A DNA stretch of 64,000 nucleotides from UBA7236 sp044227505 (GTDB lineage: Bacteria; Bacteroidota; Bacteroidia; Chitinophagales; BACL12), in NCBI GenBank assembly GCA_044227505.1, contig JBGAWP010000004.1, forward strand, positions 1-64,000. Direction: 5' to 3'. Below are positions 33,301 through 43,124 of the stretch, piece after piece (position 1 is the first letter of the stretch; every line of letters starts with the position of its first letter). The notes beneath the pieces are model-generated. The model was not told where the DNA came from and searched no databases. It worked only from the letters and a program-made list of their open reading frames with translations. The position numbers and the translations under genes were made by a program.

Positions 33301-35569
33301 CCTTTTTACCATACTTCCCATTAAGATCGCTAATTCCTGTGCCTGGGGTTACGATGAGGACGAATCTATTTTATTGCCTTTCCGACAGGAATTGATCAAT
33401 TTTCCGGAGTTATATCCATTTCTTTTTTCCTATCATTATTGGAAGGGTGGCCAAACGGATTGGAGTGAGAAAGGGGAACCTCTTGATGCCAATCTTTTTG
33501 AAAGTAAAGGAGCGAATGTGCTTGACTGGGTAGAATATTTTAAAAATGAAATTTCCTCGGCAGATATAGAGGATGTTGTTTATAATGCAAGTGTATATGA
33601 TTTCAAGGCTTTTGAAAATTATTTGAAGGGAAAAGAAACCTTAGCTGCCAGATGGAATAATAATGGTTTGATAAATTATTGGAAAAATAATTATCCGTCA
33701 AAGTCATTTGATTATCTGGTTTTTGCAAAAGAAGCAGAGCCTTATGTTTCTGAATTGGATTGGTGGAGTGAAGAAATTCGTGACGTGGAACCACTTAAGG
33801 AAATTGCCGGCAATGCAGAAAAATTAGCGAAATCATCGAAGGAGCCTTTTATAAAATTGAGGTATACTTACCAGGCAATGCGGGCGGCCCACTACAGTGC
33901 AAACTATGAAAAATGTTTAGCACTGTATGATCAATTTATTGGTGATTCAAAAAAAGATCAATCTGTCATCTATTACTGGTGTCTTTCGTTAAGGGCAGGT
34001 GCATATTGGCGACTAAATAAATTTGCAGAAGCGAGTTATTATAATTCCATTGTATTTGATAAATGTTTGAGCAGAAGATTATACAGCGAACGCGATTTTT
34101 GGATTGATAATGAAACAACCTGGCAGAAATGTCTGGCCATGTGCAAAAATGATCATGAAAGGAATATTTTATGGTTATTAACGGGCATCAATCAAAATAA
34201 TTCTGCTGTTCCGGCACTGCAGGAAATGTTGAAATTGGATCCGGGTTCTAAGGAAATCGAAATTTTGTTAGCACGGGAAGTGGAAAAAATACAAAGAAAT
34301 TATATGCCGGCGCGTTGGAGTGCTGATTTTGATAATGAAATAAATGCATTTTCTCCCGAATCGAATGATATTGATGCGGTGCTCGAAGTTATACAGCAGG
34401 CAATTACGTTAAACAAAATGAAGACTCCTGCATTTTGGAATAATGCAGCTGCATTTTTATTATATCTGAAAAAAGATTTTGTGAATTGTGAAATTTTTTG
34501 CAAAATGGCAAAGAAAAATGCTAATGATAATTCACTTATGTGGTCACAGGCAAATATTATAAGTATATTAAATAAAGTGGAGGCCCTTGAAAAAATCTCA
34601 AAAGAAAATGAAATGATAATTCAAACTGATCTGGAGTGGTTATCGAATGCTGAAGGAGCATTTTATGATAATAAACTGGATGCAAGAAGATTAGTGATGT
34701 ATCGTTTAATGAAATATTATCTCGCCGCCGACAAACCGGTACAGGCAGAAATGTGCAGAGCAAATGCTGTGGAATATTACGATATTTATGAGCAGCCGGA
34801 GAAAGCACCGGTTGCAGAATTGTATAATTATTTCACAAATAAAAACAATTCCGAATTTGATAAATTTCTTGCCGCACAATATCCCTATGATGCTGATGAT
34901 ATGTTGGAAATTAAAGGCACCTTATTAATGCGTGAGGGGCGATTTAAAGAATCAATAGGTATTTTTTCAGGCATGAAAGATCAGCTGCATCCTAATATGA
35001 TATTGCCTGCCGATCCGTTTGTGATACATATTAATGATTGCCACGATTGTGATTATGTGGAATATCCGGGAGACTATACTAAGTTGACACTTTGTCAAAA
35101 AATTGTGGAGCTGGAAGGAAAATTAAAAAAGGATCCTGAAAATAAAACAGAAATTCAGCATTTATTGGGAAATGCCTACTACAATATGTCGTATTGGGGA
35201 AATGCATGGATGGCACTGGATTATTATCGCTGTCATGGTTGTGAATTGAGTAAGGTTGATCCAACCGATTCCTATTCCTGGTATTATAACGATATTTATA
35301 ATATTGACAAGGCGAAATATTATTATAAACTTGCTGCTGAAGGTTCAAGAGGGAAAGAGTTTGCCGCGCTTAATTATTTTATGCTTGCAAAATGCGAACA
35401 AAACGATTATTACCGCAGCGATGATTTTGATTACGAGAATGCTAATGGACTGAAGGAAAATTACAGAACTAATTTTGCAACGATTTTAAATAAATATTCG
35501 GAAACTGAATTTTATCAAAAAGCAATTGGGGAATGTAAATATTTTGACTATTATGTGAACCGACATTAG
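33263..35569 (+). CDS. Large exported protein of unknown function with TPR-like region
   Basis: 768 residues. Signal peptide MKTSKLFILLLSSLFTILPI ending near ANS. The mature N-terminus CAWGYDEDESILLPFRQEL is distinctive but I cannot name the family. The middle and C-terminal parts are mostly alpha-helical with TPR-like blocks (for example YEKCLALYDQFIG, GRFKESIGIFSGM, HLLGNAYYNMSYWGNAWMAL). A cysteine/histidine pair motif DCHDCDY and YRCHGCELS occur late. It overlaps the upstream lipoprotein gene and is followed after 5 nt by the CDP-alcohol transferase gene. Confidence 0.65.
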   Translation: MKTSKLFILLLSSLFTILPIKIANSCAWGYDEDESILLPFRQELINFPELYPFLFSYHYWKGGQTDWSEKGEPLDANLFESKGANVLDWVEYFKNEISSADIEDVVYNASVYDFKAFENYLKGKETLAARWNNNGLINYWKNNYPSKSFDYLVFAKEAEPYVSELDWWSEEIRDVEPLKEIAGNAEKLAKSSKEPFIKLRYTYQAMRAAHYSANYEKCLALYDQFIGDSKKDQSVIYYWCLSLRAGAYWRLNKFAEASYYNSIVFDKCLSRRLYSERDFWIDNETTWQKCLAMCKNDHERNILWLLTGINQNNSAVPALQEMLKLDPGSKEIEILLAREVEKIQRNYMPARWSADFDNEINAFSPESNDIDAVLEVIQQAITLNKMKTPAFWNNAAAFLLYLKKDFVNCEIFCKMAKKNANDNSLMWSQANIISILNKVEALEKISKENEMIIQTDLEWLSNAEGAFYDNKLDARRLVMYRLMKYYLAADKPVQAEMCRANAVEYYDIYEQPEKAPVAELYNYFTNKNNSEFDKFLAAQYPYDADDMLEIKGTLLMREGRFKESIGIFSGMKDQLHPNMILPADPFVIHINDCHDCDYVEYPGDYTKLTLCQKIVELEGKLKKDPENKTEIQHLLGNAYYNMSYWGNAWMALDYYRCHGCELSKVDPTDSYSWYYNDIYNIDKAKYYYKLAAEGSRGKEFAALNYFMLAKCEQNDYYRSDDFDYENANGLKENYRTNFATILNKYSETEFYQKAIGECKYFDYYVNRH

Positions 35570-35574
35570 ACCAT

Positions 35575-36174
35575 ATGCGCAAATCCATACACGAAATTCC
35601 ACCTTATAAACAAAAATTCTGGACCATCCCGAATGTGCTTTCTTTATATAGACTGCTAATGTTTCCGGTCATCTTATATTTTCTTTTGAAAGAGGAACAA
35701 AAAATATTTGTCACTTTACTTATAATTAACTTGGTCACTGATATTTTGGATGGATTTATTGCAAGAAATTTTAATCAGCGCACTTTAATTGGTGCAAAAT
35801 TAGATTCCTGGGCTGATTTTGGCAGTTATGTATTGGCATTTGGTGGAGTATTCGTGTTTGAATGGAGTTTTGTAGTGGACCATAAGATCGGATTGGGAAT
35901 ATTTTTAATTTTATATATCATAAGTGTATCTCTCGCCTTTATTCGATTTGGAAATCTCGTGGGGTTACATTTATTCTCCTCTAAAATAACGGGATATTTA
36001 CAGGGAATATTTTTAGTTGTATTGCTTTCCTCCGTGTATTTGGATTGGTTGTATTATGTAATGATATTTTCCGGTTGTTTTGCTAAAATAGAAGAGATCA
36101 TTATTTTGTTAAGATTGAAAGAAAAACGTTCTGATGTTAAAGGTTTATATTGGGTAATAAAAAATAAATGGTGA
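35575..36174 (+). CDS. CDP-alcohol phosphatidyltransferase family protein
   Basis: 199 residues with five to six transmembrane segments. The active-site motif DG(x)2AR(x)8G(x)3D(x)3D is complete: DILDGFIARNF followed by LIGAKLDSWAD (about residues 57-82). It joins a CDP-activated lipid to an alcohol headgroup at the inner membrane. PgsA, PssA or a cardiolipin-synthase-like role cannot be told apart from sequence. Its stop overlaps the start of a CdsA homologue, which would supply CDP-diacylglycerol. Confidence 0.85.
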   Translation: MRKSIHEIPPYKQKFWTIPNVLSLYRLLMFPVILYFLLKEEQKIFVTLLIINLVTDILDGFIARNFNQRTLIGAKLDSWADFGSYVLAFGGVFVFEWSFVVDHKIGLGIFLILYIISVSLAFIRFGNLVGLHLFSSKITGYLQGIFLVVLLSSVYLDWLYYVMIFSGCFAKIEEIIILLRLKEKRSDVKGLYWVIKNKW

Positions 36175-36905
36175 TACATCCTGTATTTTTTTGGATAGAG
36201 GCATTTTTTCTGCTTGGTGCGGTAGGAACAGTTTTGGCAAACCGTAAATCGACATCCTCAGCAATTAAAGAGAGATGGTTGAAATTAATTATTCATTTTA
36301 TAATTGTAAATTTATTGCTGTTACTGATCATTTATTTAAATGAGTTTACAGTGCCGGTAATGCTGTTAATACTTCTAATAGGTTTATTTGAATTGGGAAA
36401 ATATATAAATAACAAAAAGTTGCTCTTTTATGCTGTAGCTGTTTTAGTTTATGTAGTTTTTAGTGTTGGATTTCTTCTGATGATAAAAACATTTCCAATT
36501 AATGCATTAATTTTTGTTTTTCTGATCGTTTTTGTTTTTGATGGATTTTCGCAGATAAGCGGTCAACTTTTAGGAAAACATAAATTATTTCCGGATACAA
36601 GCCCGGGCAAAACATGGGAAGGATTTGCAGGAGGTGCACTTTTTGGATTGATAACTGGAATTATGACAAGAAATTGGCTAAATATTGGTATTTCAGAAGC
36701 TATATATAGTGTATTTATTTTGATTCTCGCTGCAACAATGGGTGATTGGCTTGCATCCTTTTACAAAAGAAGGAATTCCATTAAAGATTTCAGTAAATTA
36801 ATACCGGGTCATGGTGGAGTTTTAGATAGATTTGATAGTTGGATCACAGCAGGTGGGGTTATTTATATGCTTCATTTACTAAATTTATTTTCTTTTATAA
36901 ATTAG
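36168..36905 (+). CDS. cdsA: Phosphatidate cytidylyltransferase
   Basis: 245 residues, ATG overlapping the previous stop by 7 nt. About seven transmembrane segments. The CdsA signature is clear near the C-terminus: FYKRRNSIKDFSKLIPGHGG then VLDRFDS, with DTSPGKTWEGFAGG upstream. It makes CDP-diacylglycerol from phosphatidate and CTP. It is slightly shorter than typical CdsA. The pairing with a CDP-alcohol transferase suggests both act in one headgroup pathway. Confidence 0.87.
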   Translation: MVIHPVFFWIEAFFLLGAVGTVLANRKSTSSAIKERWLKLIIHFIIVNLLLLLIIYLNEFTVPVMLLILLIGLFELGKYINNKKLLFYAVAVLVYVVFSVGFLLMIKTFPINALIFVFLIVFVFDGFSQISGQLLGKHKLFPDTSPGKTWEGFAGGALFGLITGIMTRNWLNIGISEAIYSVFILILAATMGDWLASFYKRRNSIKDFSKLIPGHGGVLDRFDSWITAGGVIYMLHLLNLFSFIN

Positions 36906-37018
36906 AAAATTGTCCATCGAAATATCCTCTAAAATTTTGTATTGTTTCGAATAATACTTTAACATTGTATTCTCTTCCATTTCGGCATACACACATTTTA
37001 ACCTTAAAACTGGCTCTT

Positions 37019-39775
37019 ATGTGTAAAAATCTTCTTTTCCTGATCATCATTTCCGTATGCGCGCAATTTTCAACCGCCTTATTTGCCCAGGATGTTTTAT
37101 GGGAAAGCCGCGGAATTGGCGGTGGAGGTGCTTTATTTACACCCTCTATTAATCCCTTGAATGCAAACGAGATGTACATCACCTGCGACATGACAGGAAT
37201 GTTTCACACAACAAATTCCGGAGTAAATTGGGAAACACTTCCTTTTGGAAAATTAACCTCAGTTACCTCTGCTAAAGTTGCCTATACATCCGATAATTTG
37301 ATAAGGTATGCCGTTGACAACGATTTTTTTACGGAAAGTAATTATCCGGTTAAATCCACAGATGGTGGGGTTAACTGGACTCCGATTTCAGACCCTACTT
37401 CCGGTGATTGTTATTCCATTTTTGCAGATGATAATTCCACGCAACGAGTGGTAATTTCTTCTTATAACCGAATATATTTTTCTTCCAATGGCGGAACCAG
37501 TTTCACGAATATTTATACTAATATGGGAAGTGGAGCCGCACATGTTGGAGGTGTTTTTTTTGATGGTACCAATATTTATATCGGTGCAGCAAAAAACTTA
37601 ATTGTCTCTACTGATAATGGGGCAACATTTACATCATACGCTCTTACCGGATTACCGGCAGGTCGCGGAATTATTTCATTTTGCGGAGCTAAAGTTGGGG
37701 CAACAACACGATTATTTATAACAGGTTTTGATCTGGTGGATATTTATCCCGGAATTACCGGAGCCGATTTTTCCTATTATAAATCAATTTATAAAATGGA
37801 TTATACCGTTGGAGGAAGTTGGGTAACCTCTGCAACAGGAATTTCAGGAAGCAATAAACCATTTTTTATTGATATGGCAGAAAATGATATAAATATTGCT
37901 TATTGTGCAGGAGGAAATACATCAACAGGATATCCTATTGTATATAAAACAATAAATGGCGGCACAAGTTGGAGTGCAGTTTTATTAACGAATAACAATG
38001 AAAATATTTATACGGGATATCAGGGTGATAATGGTGATGAAGGTTGGTACTATGATGAATTTGCCGAAGGTTTTGATGTTTCTTCCACAAATGCAAATGT
38101 TGCAGTTATAACGGGACTGGGATTTCCACATTTTACCAATGATGGTGGTGCAATTTGGAAACAACAATATGTTAATCCCGCAGATCAGAATCCAATAAAT
38201 CTTGATATTGTTAAAGGAAAAAATTACGCCGGTGTGGGAATTGAAAATACAAGTTGCTGGACCTTGTGTTGGAGCGATGTCAATAAAGTATTTGCCGGAT
38301 TTTCTGATATAACAGCAATTAAATCCATTGACGGAGGAATAAAATGGAATAAGGATTATACAACTCTTACAGAAAATTCTGTGTATAAAGTAATAAAAGA
38401 AAGTGCAACAGGAAAAATTTATGCGGCAACATCGAGTGCGCACGATATGTATCAAAGCACCTATCTTATGGATGCGAATATTGATGGTGCAACAGGTAGG
38501 ATATTATATTCTACGGATAATGGAACTGCATGGAGTGTATTACACGATTTTGTTGATCCTGTAATTTGGATCACGCTGGATCCCAATGTTGCTAATAAAA
38601 TGTATGCATGTGTAATTAATTCAGGTGTGGGAGGAATTTATGTTTCGAGTAATATTAATCTCGGTGCGGCATCAACATGGGTTAAGCTGACAAATCCTCC
38701 ACGCACAGAAGGACATCCTTATAATATTCATGTATTAAATGATGGAACACTCATAGCGGTATATTCGGGAAGAAGAACTGCGGCGGGTGTTTTTACTGCG
38801 AGCAGTGGTGTTTTTAAATCAACAAATGGCGGAAGTACCTGGACAGATATTTCTGATCCCGGAATGTTTTATTGGACGAAAGACCTGATAATTGACGAAA
38901 ATGATGTTTCACAAAATACTTTTTATTGCGCAGTATTTTCCGGTTGGGGAGGAGCACCAAATGGTTTGGGCGGAATTTATAAAACGACAAATCGCGGTAC
39001 ATCCTGGACAAAAATAAATTCATTGGATAGAGTGGAATCGGTAACAATAAATCCAAATGATGCAACACAAATGTATGCAACAACAGAATCTGATGGTTTG
39101 TGGATCACAAATGATCTAAATGTTGCTTCTCCAACATTTACTCCCGTAACTAATTATCCGTTTCAACATCCTGTAAGAGTAATCTTTAATCCGTTCAATG
39201 AAAATGAAATTTGGATAACAAGTTTTGGAAATGGATTATATAGTGGATTAATTGATAATTGCAGCGCACCTGTAAATCTCGTCGTAAGTGGAGTTACTGC
39301 AACAGGAGCAACATTAAGTTGGGATGTAGTTCCTTCGGCTGATTCATATCGTGTAACACAAAAAGTGGTTGGTGGTTCTACCTTTAATTATAATACTTTA
39401 TCCAACAGTTATGTATTTACATCTCTAACACCCGGAACATCAAATAAAATAACGGTCAAAGCAAAATGTGATGGAGTTTTTTCTGATAAATCGGTGAAGG
39501 TTACAATAAATACGCCATTAAAATATGGAACAATGGAAACTCCAATTAGCATTTATCCAAATCCTGCTTCAGAAAATATTTATGTGGAAGGATGTGGAGA
39601 TTTTAAATTAATGGAATTATTTACCTTGGAAGGAAAACTAGTAGATCATTCCGTAATTATATCTCCAAAAAGTAAAATGGAATTTAACGTGGAAGGACTT
39701 GCAAATGGAATTTATCTGATCAAATTATCAGGGACATCCGATGTTTATACGCAAAAGGTTATTATTTCAAAATAA
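37019..39775 (+). CDS. Secreted BNR/sortilin-like beta-propeller protein, T9SS cargo
   Basis: 918 residues from ATG 37019, which gives a good signal peptide (MCKNLLFLIIISVCAQFSTA, cleavage near LFAQ); the frame is open 60 codons further up, into cdsA, but that part is not protein-like. At least eight Asp-box/BNR motifs of the SxDGGxxW type (STDGGVNW, STDNGATF, TINGGTSW, TNDGGAIW, SIDGGIKW, STNGGSTW, TTNRGTSW) point to sialidase/GH74/sortilin-like propellers; the start WESRGIGGGGALFTPSINP resembles GH74. A fibronectin type III domain (about 815-895) and a T9SS tail (SIYPNPASENIYVEG) follow. Catalytic activity is uncertain. Confidence 0.82.
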   Translation: MCKNLLFLIIISVCAQFSTALFAQDVLWESRGIGGGGALFTPSINPLNANEMYITCDMTGMFHTTNSGVNWETLPFGKLTSVTSAKVAYTSDNLIRYAVDNDFFTESNYPVKSTDGGVNWTPISDPTSGDCYSIFADDNSTQRVVISSYNRIYFSSNGGTSFTNIYTNMGSGAAHVGGVFFDGTNIYIGAAKNLIVSTDNGATFTSYALTGLPAGRGIISFCGAKVGATTRLFITGFDLVDIYPGITGADFSYYKSIYKMDYTVGGSWVTSATGISGSNKPFFIDMAENDINIAYCAGGNTSTGYPIVYKTINGGTSWSAVLLTNNNENIYTGYQGDNGDEGWYYDEFAEGFDVSSTNANVAVITGLGFPHFTNDGGAIWKQQYVNPADQNPINLDIVKGKNYAGVGIENTSCWTLCWSDVNKVFAGFSDITAIKSIDGGIKWNKDYTTLTENSVYKVIKESATGKIYAATSSAHDMYQSTYLMDANIDGATGRILYSTDNGTAWSVLHDFVDPVIWITLDPNVANKMYACVINSGVGGIYVSSNINLGAASTWVKLTNPPRTEGHPYNIHVLNDGTLIAVYSGRRTAAGVFTASSGVFKSTNGGSTWTDISDPGMFYWTKDLIIDENDVSQNTFYCAVFSGWGGAPNGLGGIYKTTNRGTSWTKINSLDRVESVTINPNDATQMYATTESDGLWITNDLNVASPTFTPVTNYPFQHPVRVIFNPFNENEIWITSFGNGLYSGLIDNCSAPVNLVVSGVTATGATLSWDVVPSADSYRVTQKVVGGSTFNYNTLSNSYVFTSLTPGTSNKITVKAKCDGVFSDKSVKVTINTPLKYGTMETPISIYPNPASENIYVEGCGDFKLMELFTLEGKLVDHSVIISPKSKMEFNVEGLANGIYLIKLSGTSDVYTQKVIISK

Positions 39776-39779
39776 TATA

Positions 39780-39820
39780 AAAATAATTGCCCTGGTAATA
39801 ATTACTACGGCAATTATTTT
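39780..39820. terminator. Bidirectional terminator in convergent spacer
   Basis: AAAATAATTGCC (39780-39791) and GGCAATTATTTT (39809-39820) form a perfect 12-bp stem with flanking A/T tracts, between the BNR gene (plus) and the broken monooxygenase-like gene (minus). The stop codon of the minus-strand gene lies inside the right arm. Confidence 0.75.
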
Positions 39821-41457
39821 ATAACTATCTTTTCATTAAATCTACCAATGCCATTTTCTTTACCCTGCAAAATATACATGCCGGGGGGAAGACCGGAAAC
39901 ATCCAGAGATAAATAATTACTTAAAGAATTTGACAAATTATACTGATCTTCTATAATTACTTTTCCTGTAATATCTGAAATGGAAATTAATATATTATTT
40001 AATGTTTCATTTGCGTGAATAAATATTATATTATCTGCAGGATTAGGGAAAACAGAAAAAGTGGAAGGTAAAATATTTTGTAGTATAGTTTCTTCTTCCG
40101 ATAAATTTAATCCAGTAGTATCATCCACATAAAAATACATGAACACAGCCATTTCATCTTCTGCCGTCATTCCAAAATGTACTGGAACCGGACCTGTATT
40201 AATAAAGGTAGCTTCATAAATAAAACCATCCATCCACCTTACAGGTATCATCACCGGCCATTTTCTTGTTGGTGGATGATGATAATCGTAAATTTCATCA
40301 AGACATCCGGGAGCTCCATTTGTAGCACCACAGGAGGCATCAAATATTTGTTCCCCTTTTTATCCTGTTTCCGTTCTTTTAAAAATATCGAAATCAGCTC
40401 CGTATTTATGTGTATGCGATGTCATTGCCCAAACGAACATTTCATCTTCACCATGACCAAAACCGAATGATGTATCGATAAAAGTATGCGGTAAACTATC
40501 ATTGGGAATATCGAGCTCAGAATTTGATTTTCGAATGGTATACATGATCTGTTCTGCTGTACCTTTTTCCTGAGTATGAACATTTATATACACCTCGCAA
40601 GCAAGAGATTTTTCGCTGCTGTAATTGATATAATGTGTATTTAAATTTAAAATGGTATTATTTGCCCAGCTAAATGCGGTCTTATTCGGGAGCATTAAAC
40701 TGTCTGAAAATTGATGACCATATACTAATTCCACCCCATTAAAATCCGGACCATCATGCATTCCATATTCTACTGATCCGGCCACGGCAAGATTATAATA
40801 CTTATACATAATAAAATGGTGCGAATAATCACCCATAAAAGTATCCAATCTATTTACTTCTATGGTATCCGTTTCGTAGGTATCTAATTTATACCAATAT
40901 TCATGTTCTTCTTCCGGCCATAAAAAGAAAGGACCATAATGAATTTGATATCCCTCGCCAATAGGAGGAGCTGCCGGGGGTGATGGAACAGATTGAATTC
41001 CGTCGTTATCATAAAAATCGGCGATCAAAGTTTCATCCACCAATGTACCGGTATCAAAAGCGCCATATAATATCCATTGCCTTATAAGTTCAATTTCCTT
41101 TTCATCGAGCGGGGAGACGCCTTGAGGACAAGCTTCACCTTCCCCGGCAGCAAGGGTAACATCCAACGCCAAACCATTATTGATCTTATTGAAAATAAAA
41201 CTTTTATAAGGATTGCCGGGCGTTACTCTTTTATAATTTTTACTGGCAGAAACCAGGTTGGTTGGTGTGATATCGTAAAGTGCATCGTAGGCTTCGGTTA
41301 TAGTACCACTGAGATCTAAACCGCTTTCATGCCCGGCAATGTGGCATCCTGAACAATTTGTCTGAACAATTGCGAATACACTTTCCCATGTTGAAGTTTG
41401 ATTAAATCCAATTGTACAGATAAAAATTCCGACAAATAGTGTAAAATGATTTTTCAT
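39814..41457 (-). pseudogene. Haem-c / PHM-like copper monooxygenase gene with in-frame stop
   Basis: Read on the minus strand from ATG 41457 (signal peptide MKNHFTLFVGIFICTIGFNQ), the frame has a haem site CSGCH, CuA-type HHFIMYKYY and NLNTHYINY, then CuB-type SHTHKYG. It meets TAA at 40360-40362, codon 366. The same frame continues without any shift: KGEQIFDASCGATNG, DEMAVFMYFY (second-copper Met) and a T9SS tail (VFPNPADNIIFIH). GAA to TAA is the simplest explanation (acaggaTAAaaaggg). The upstream product alone lacks the Met ligand and sorting domain. Intact paralogue at 8006. Either a recent pseudogene, a sequencing error, or readthrough. Confidence 0.85.
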
Positions 41458-41564
41458 AAAAGGGGGAATAAAAACCAAATATACTAAAATCCCAATAAGT
41501 GGAAACCTTCAGTGAAAAAGCGGGGCATCACTTTTTTGTCTTGAGTGATCTCGTCATTTTCCAC

Positions 41565-42449
41565 CTAATTCCTTTGATCCACACCCAAACCCAGTTTATT
41601 TCTTAGGGTATCCAAAAAATTCTGTTCGTTTGGGCGGATGAGAATTACAGTGAAATTTTCTTTGCGCACTGCGAGTTGAACGGTTGCGTCTACTGTCTCG
41701 AAACGGGAGTCGAGGGTCACTAAAAAATGTTCACTGCGTCCTTCTATTTCGAAGCTGATAACGGAGGCATCGGAAACAATAATGGGACGAATATTTAAAT
41801 TATGCGGAGCAACCGGAGTAATTACAAAATTTTCGGAAGATGGAAATATAATTGGACCGCCACAACTCAAAGAATAACCTGTGGAGCCTGTGGGTGTAGA
41901 AATAATTAATCCATCGGCCCAATAACTCATTAAAAATTCACCATTGATATAAGTATGAATGGTGATCATGGCAGAACTATCTTTTTTATGGATGGTAAAT
42001 TCGTTGAGTGCAAAATTATTTCCTTTAAATAATCCCGGAATATTGGAATCGAGGTGAATTAATGTGCGTTCGTCGCGCGAAATTGTTCCGTTTTCAAGTG
42101 CATCGATACAGGATGCAATTTCATCTTTACCGATGCTTGCTAAAAATCCTAATCTTCCGATATTAATTCCAACAATGGGTATATGTGTATCTCTTACAAT
42201 TGTAATGGTATCCAATAAAGTACCATCACCACCAACAGAAAAAATATAATCAATGATCTTAATAATATCATGATCTGCCTCTGTAAAAAATTCAGGTGGT
42301 TTTTTGAAGTTGATATTATTGATGAGATGCGGAAAATAATCTTTATGAATAAAATACCTGATATTGCGATCGGATAACAGATCGAATAATTGTTGCACGT
42401 AAGGAAGTGCCTCTTTTTTAATTAATCGTCCGTAAATGGCAATGGTCAT
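41565..42449 (-). CDS. nadK: NAD kinase
   Basis: 294 residues, standard length. Phosphorylates NAD to NADP in the cytoplasm. The GGDGTLLD motif (73-80, catalytic Asp75) and the second signature SWADGLIISTPTGSTGYSLS with GGPII are both present. It follows the CBS-domain gene with an 8-nt gap, an order I believe is frequent in Bacteroidota (hydrolase, CBS protein, nadK). Confidence 0.95.
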   Translation of the reverse strand: MTIAIYGRLIKKEALPYVQQLFDLLSDRNIRYFIHKDYFPHLINNINFKKPPEFFTEADHDIIKIIDYIFSVGGDGTLLDTITIVRDTHIPIVGINIGRLGFLASIGKDEIASCIDALENGTISRDERTLIHLDSNIPGLFKGNNFALNEFTIHKKDSSAMITIHTYINGEFLMSYWADGLIISTPTGSTGYSLSCGGPIIFPSSENFVITPVAPHNLNIRPIIVSDASVISFEIEGRSEHFLVTLDSRFETVDATVQLAVRKENFTVILIRPNEQNFLDTLRNKLGLGVDQRN

Positions 42450-42457
42450 GGTAAATA

Positions 42458-43123
42458 TTAAATATTGAGATAATTCATCAGCGAATCGTAACGGTCCTTA
42501 ATAATTTCTCCCATATCAGATTCCTGAAAATATGCCTTCACTGCATATTCATAACGTTCAAAAGTTGCCACGATATGTTTTATTTCGGTACTGTCAACCT
42601 TCAATGTTACCGCGTGTTTCCCGGAATCAGAATCCACATTAAAATATAAACTTAAAATATGTGCACCGTTGCTTTCCACAATTCTTGCAATATCACTCAA
42701 CACATAATCTGTTTTGTTATTTAATTCCAAAATAATAACACCGCCGGGTTCGCTGATTGCGGTCATTTTCGCAAAGTTGAATAATAAACTCTGTAGCGTA
42801 ATTAACCCCAGATAATTTTGTTTGCTGTCAACAACCGGAATTATGGTGGATTTTAATCCTGCTGCAACACGCAATACTTCGTAAATATGTTCTGTATCTT
42901 TTACGAAGGGCTTGTATAAATTTTTTAGAAATTTTCCGAGTTGTTCGTGGGTATTATTAAAATCGAGAATATCATCCTCACTCACAAGGCCCATATATTT
43001 TTTATTCTCAACAAGGGGAAGGTGTGTGAGTTTAAATTCATACATCCATTCAATCGCCTTATCTCCTGTATCCTTTATTTTAAGAGGAGGAACATTTTCG
43101 GATATGATATCTTTTGCAAGCAC
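42458..43123 (-). CDS. CBS-domain pair protein (AcuB-like)
   Basis: 221 residues. Two CBS domains (about 5-60 and 75-125), with typical LPLVENKKYMGLVSEDDIL and IPVVDSKQNYLGLITLQSLL endings, then an ACT-like C-terminal region (GGVIILELNNKTDYVLSDIA). CBS pairs bind adenine nucleotides and regulate enzymes or transporters. The ligand here is unknown. Located between a hydrolase gene and nadK with very short gaps (1 and 8 nt). Confidence 0.82.
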   Translation of the reverse strand: MLAKDIISENVPPLKIKDTGDKAIEWMYEFKLTHLPLVENKKYMGLVSEDDILDFNNTHEQLGKFLKNLYKPFVKDTEHIYEVLRVAAGLKSTIIPVVDSKQNYLGLITLQSLLFNFAKMTAISEPGGVIILELNNKTDYVLSDIARIVESNGAHILSLYFNVDSDSGKHAVTLKVDSTEIKHIVATFERYEYAVKAYFQESDMGEIIKDRYDSLMNYLNI

Positions 43124-43124
43124 T

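Noticed and set aside
33300..33310. Gene fusion of the 32251 and 33263 genes
   Set aside because: They are in different frames and the second has its own signal peptide, so they are two overlapping genes.
36839..37018. 60-residue N-terminal extension of the BNR protein
   Set aside because: It overlaps cdsA, has no signal-like or domain sequence, and a proper signal peptide begins at 37019.
40254..40360. Frameshift in the broken monooxygenase-like gene
   Set aside because: The distance between the two halves is a multiple of three and the frame is the same; a single nonsense codon explains the break.
41500..41560. Hairpin GTGGAAA/TTTCCAC after nadK as terminator
   Set aside because: The arms are far apart and no T-run follows the stem in the nadK direction; too weak to list.
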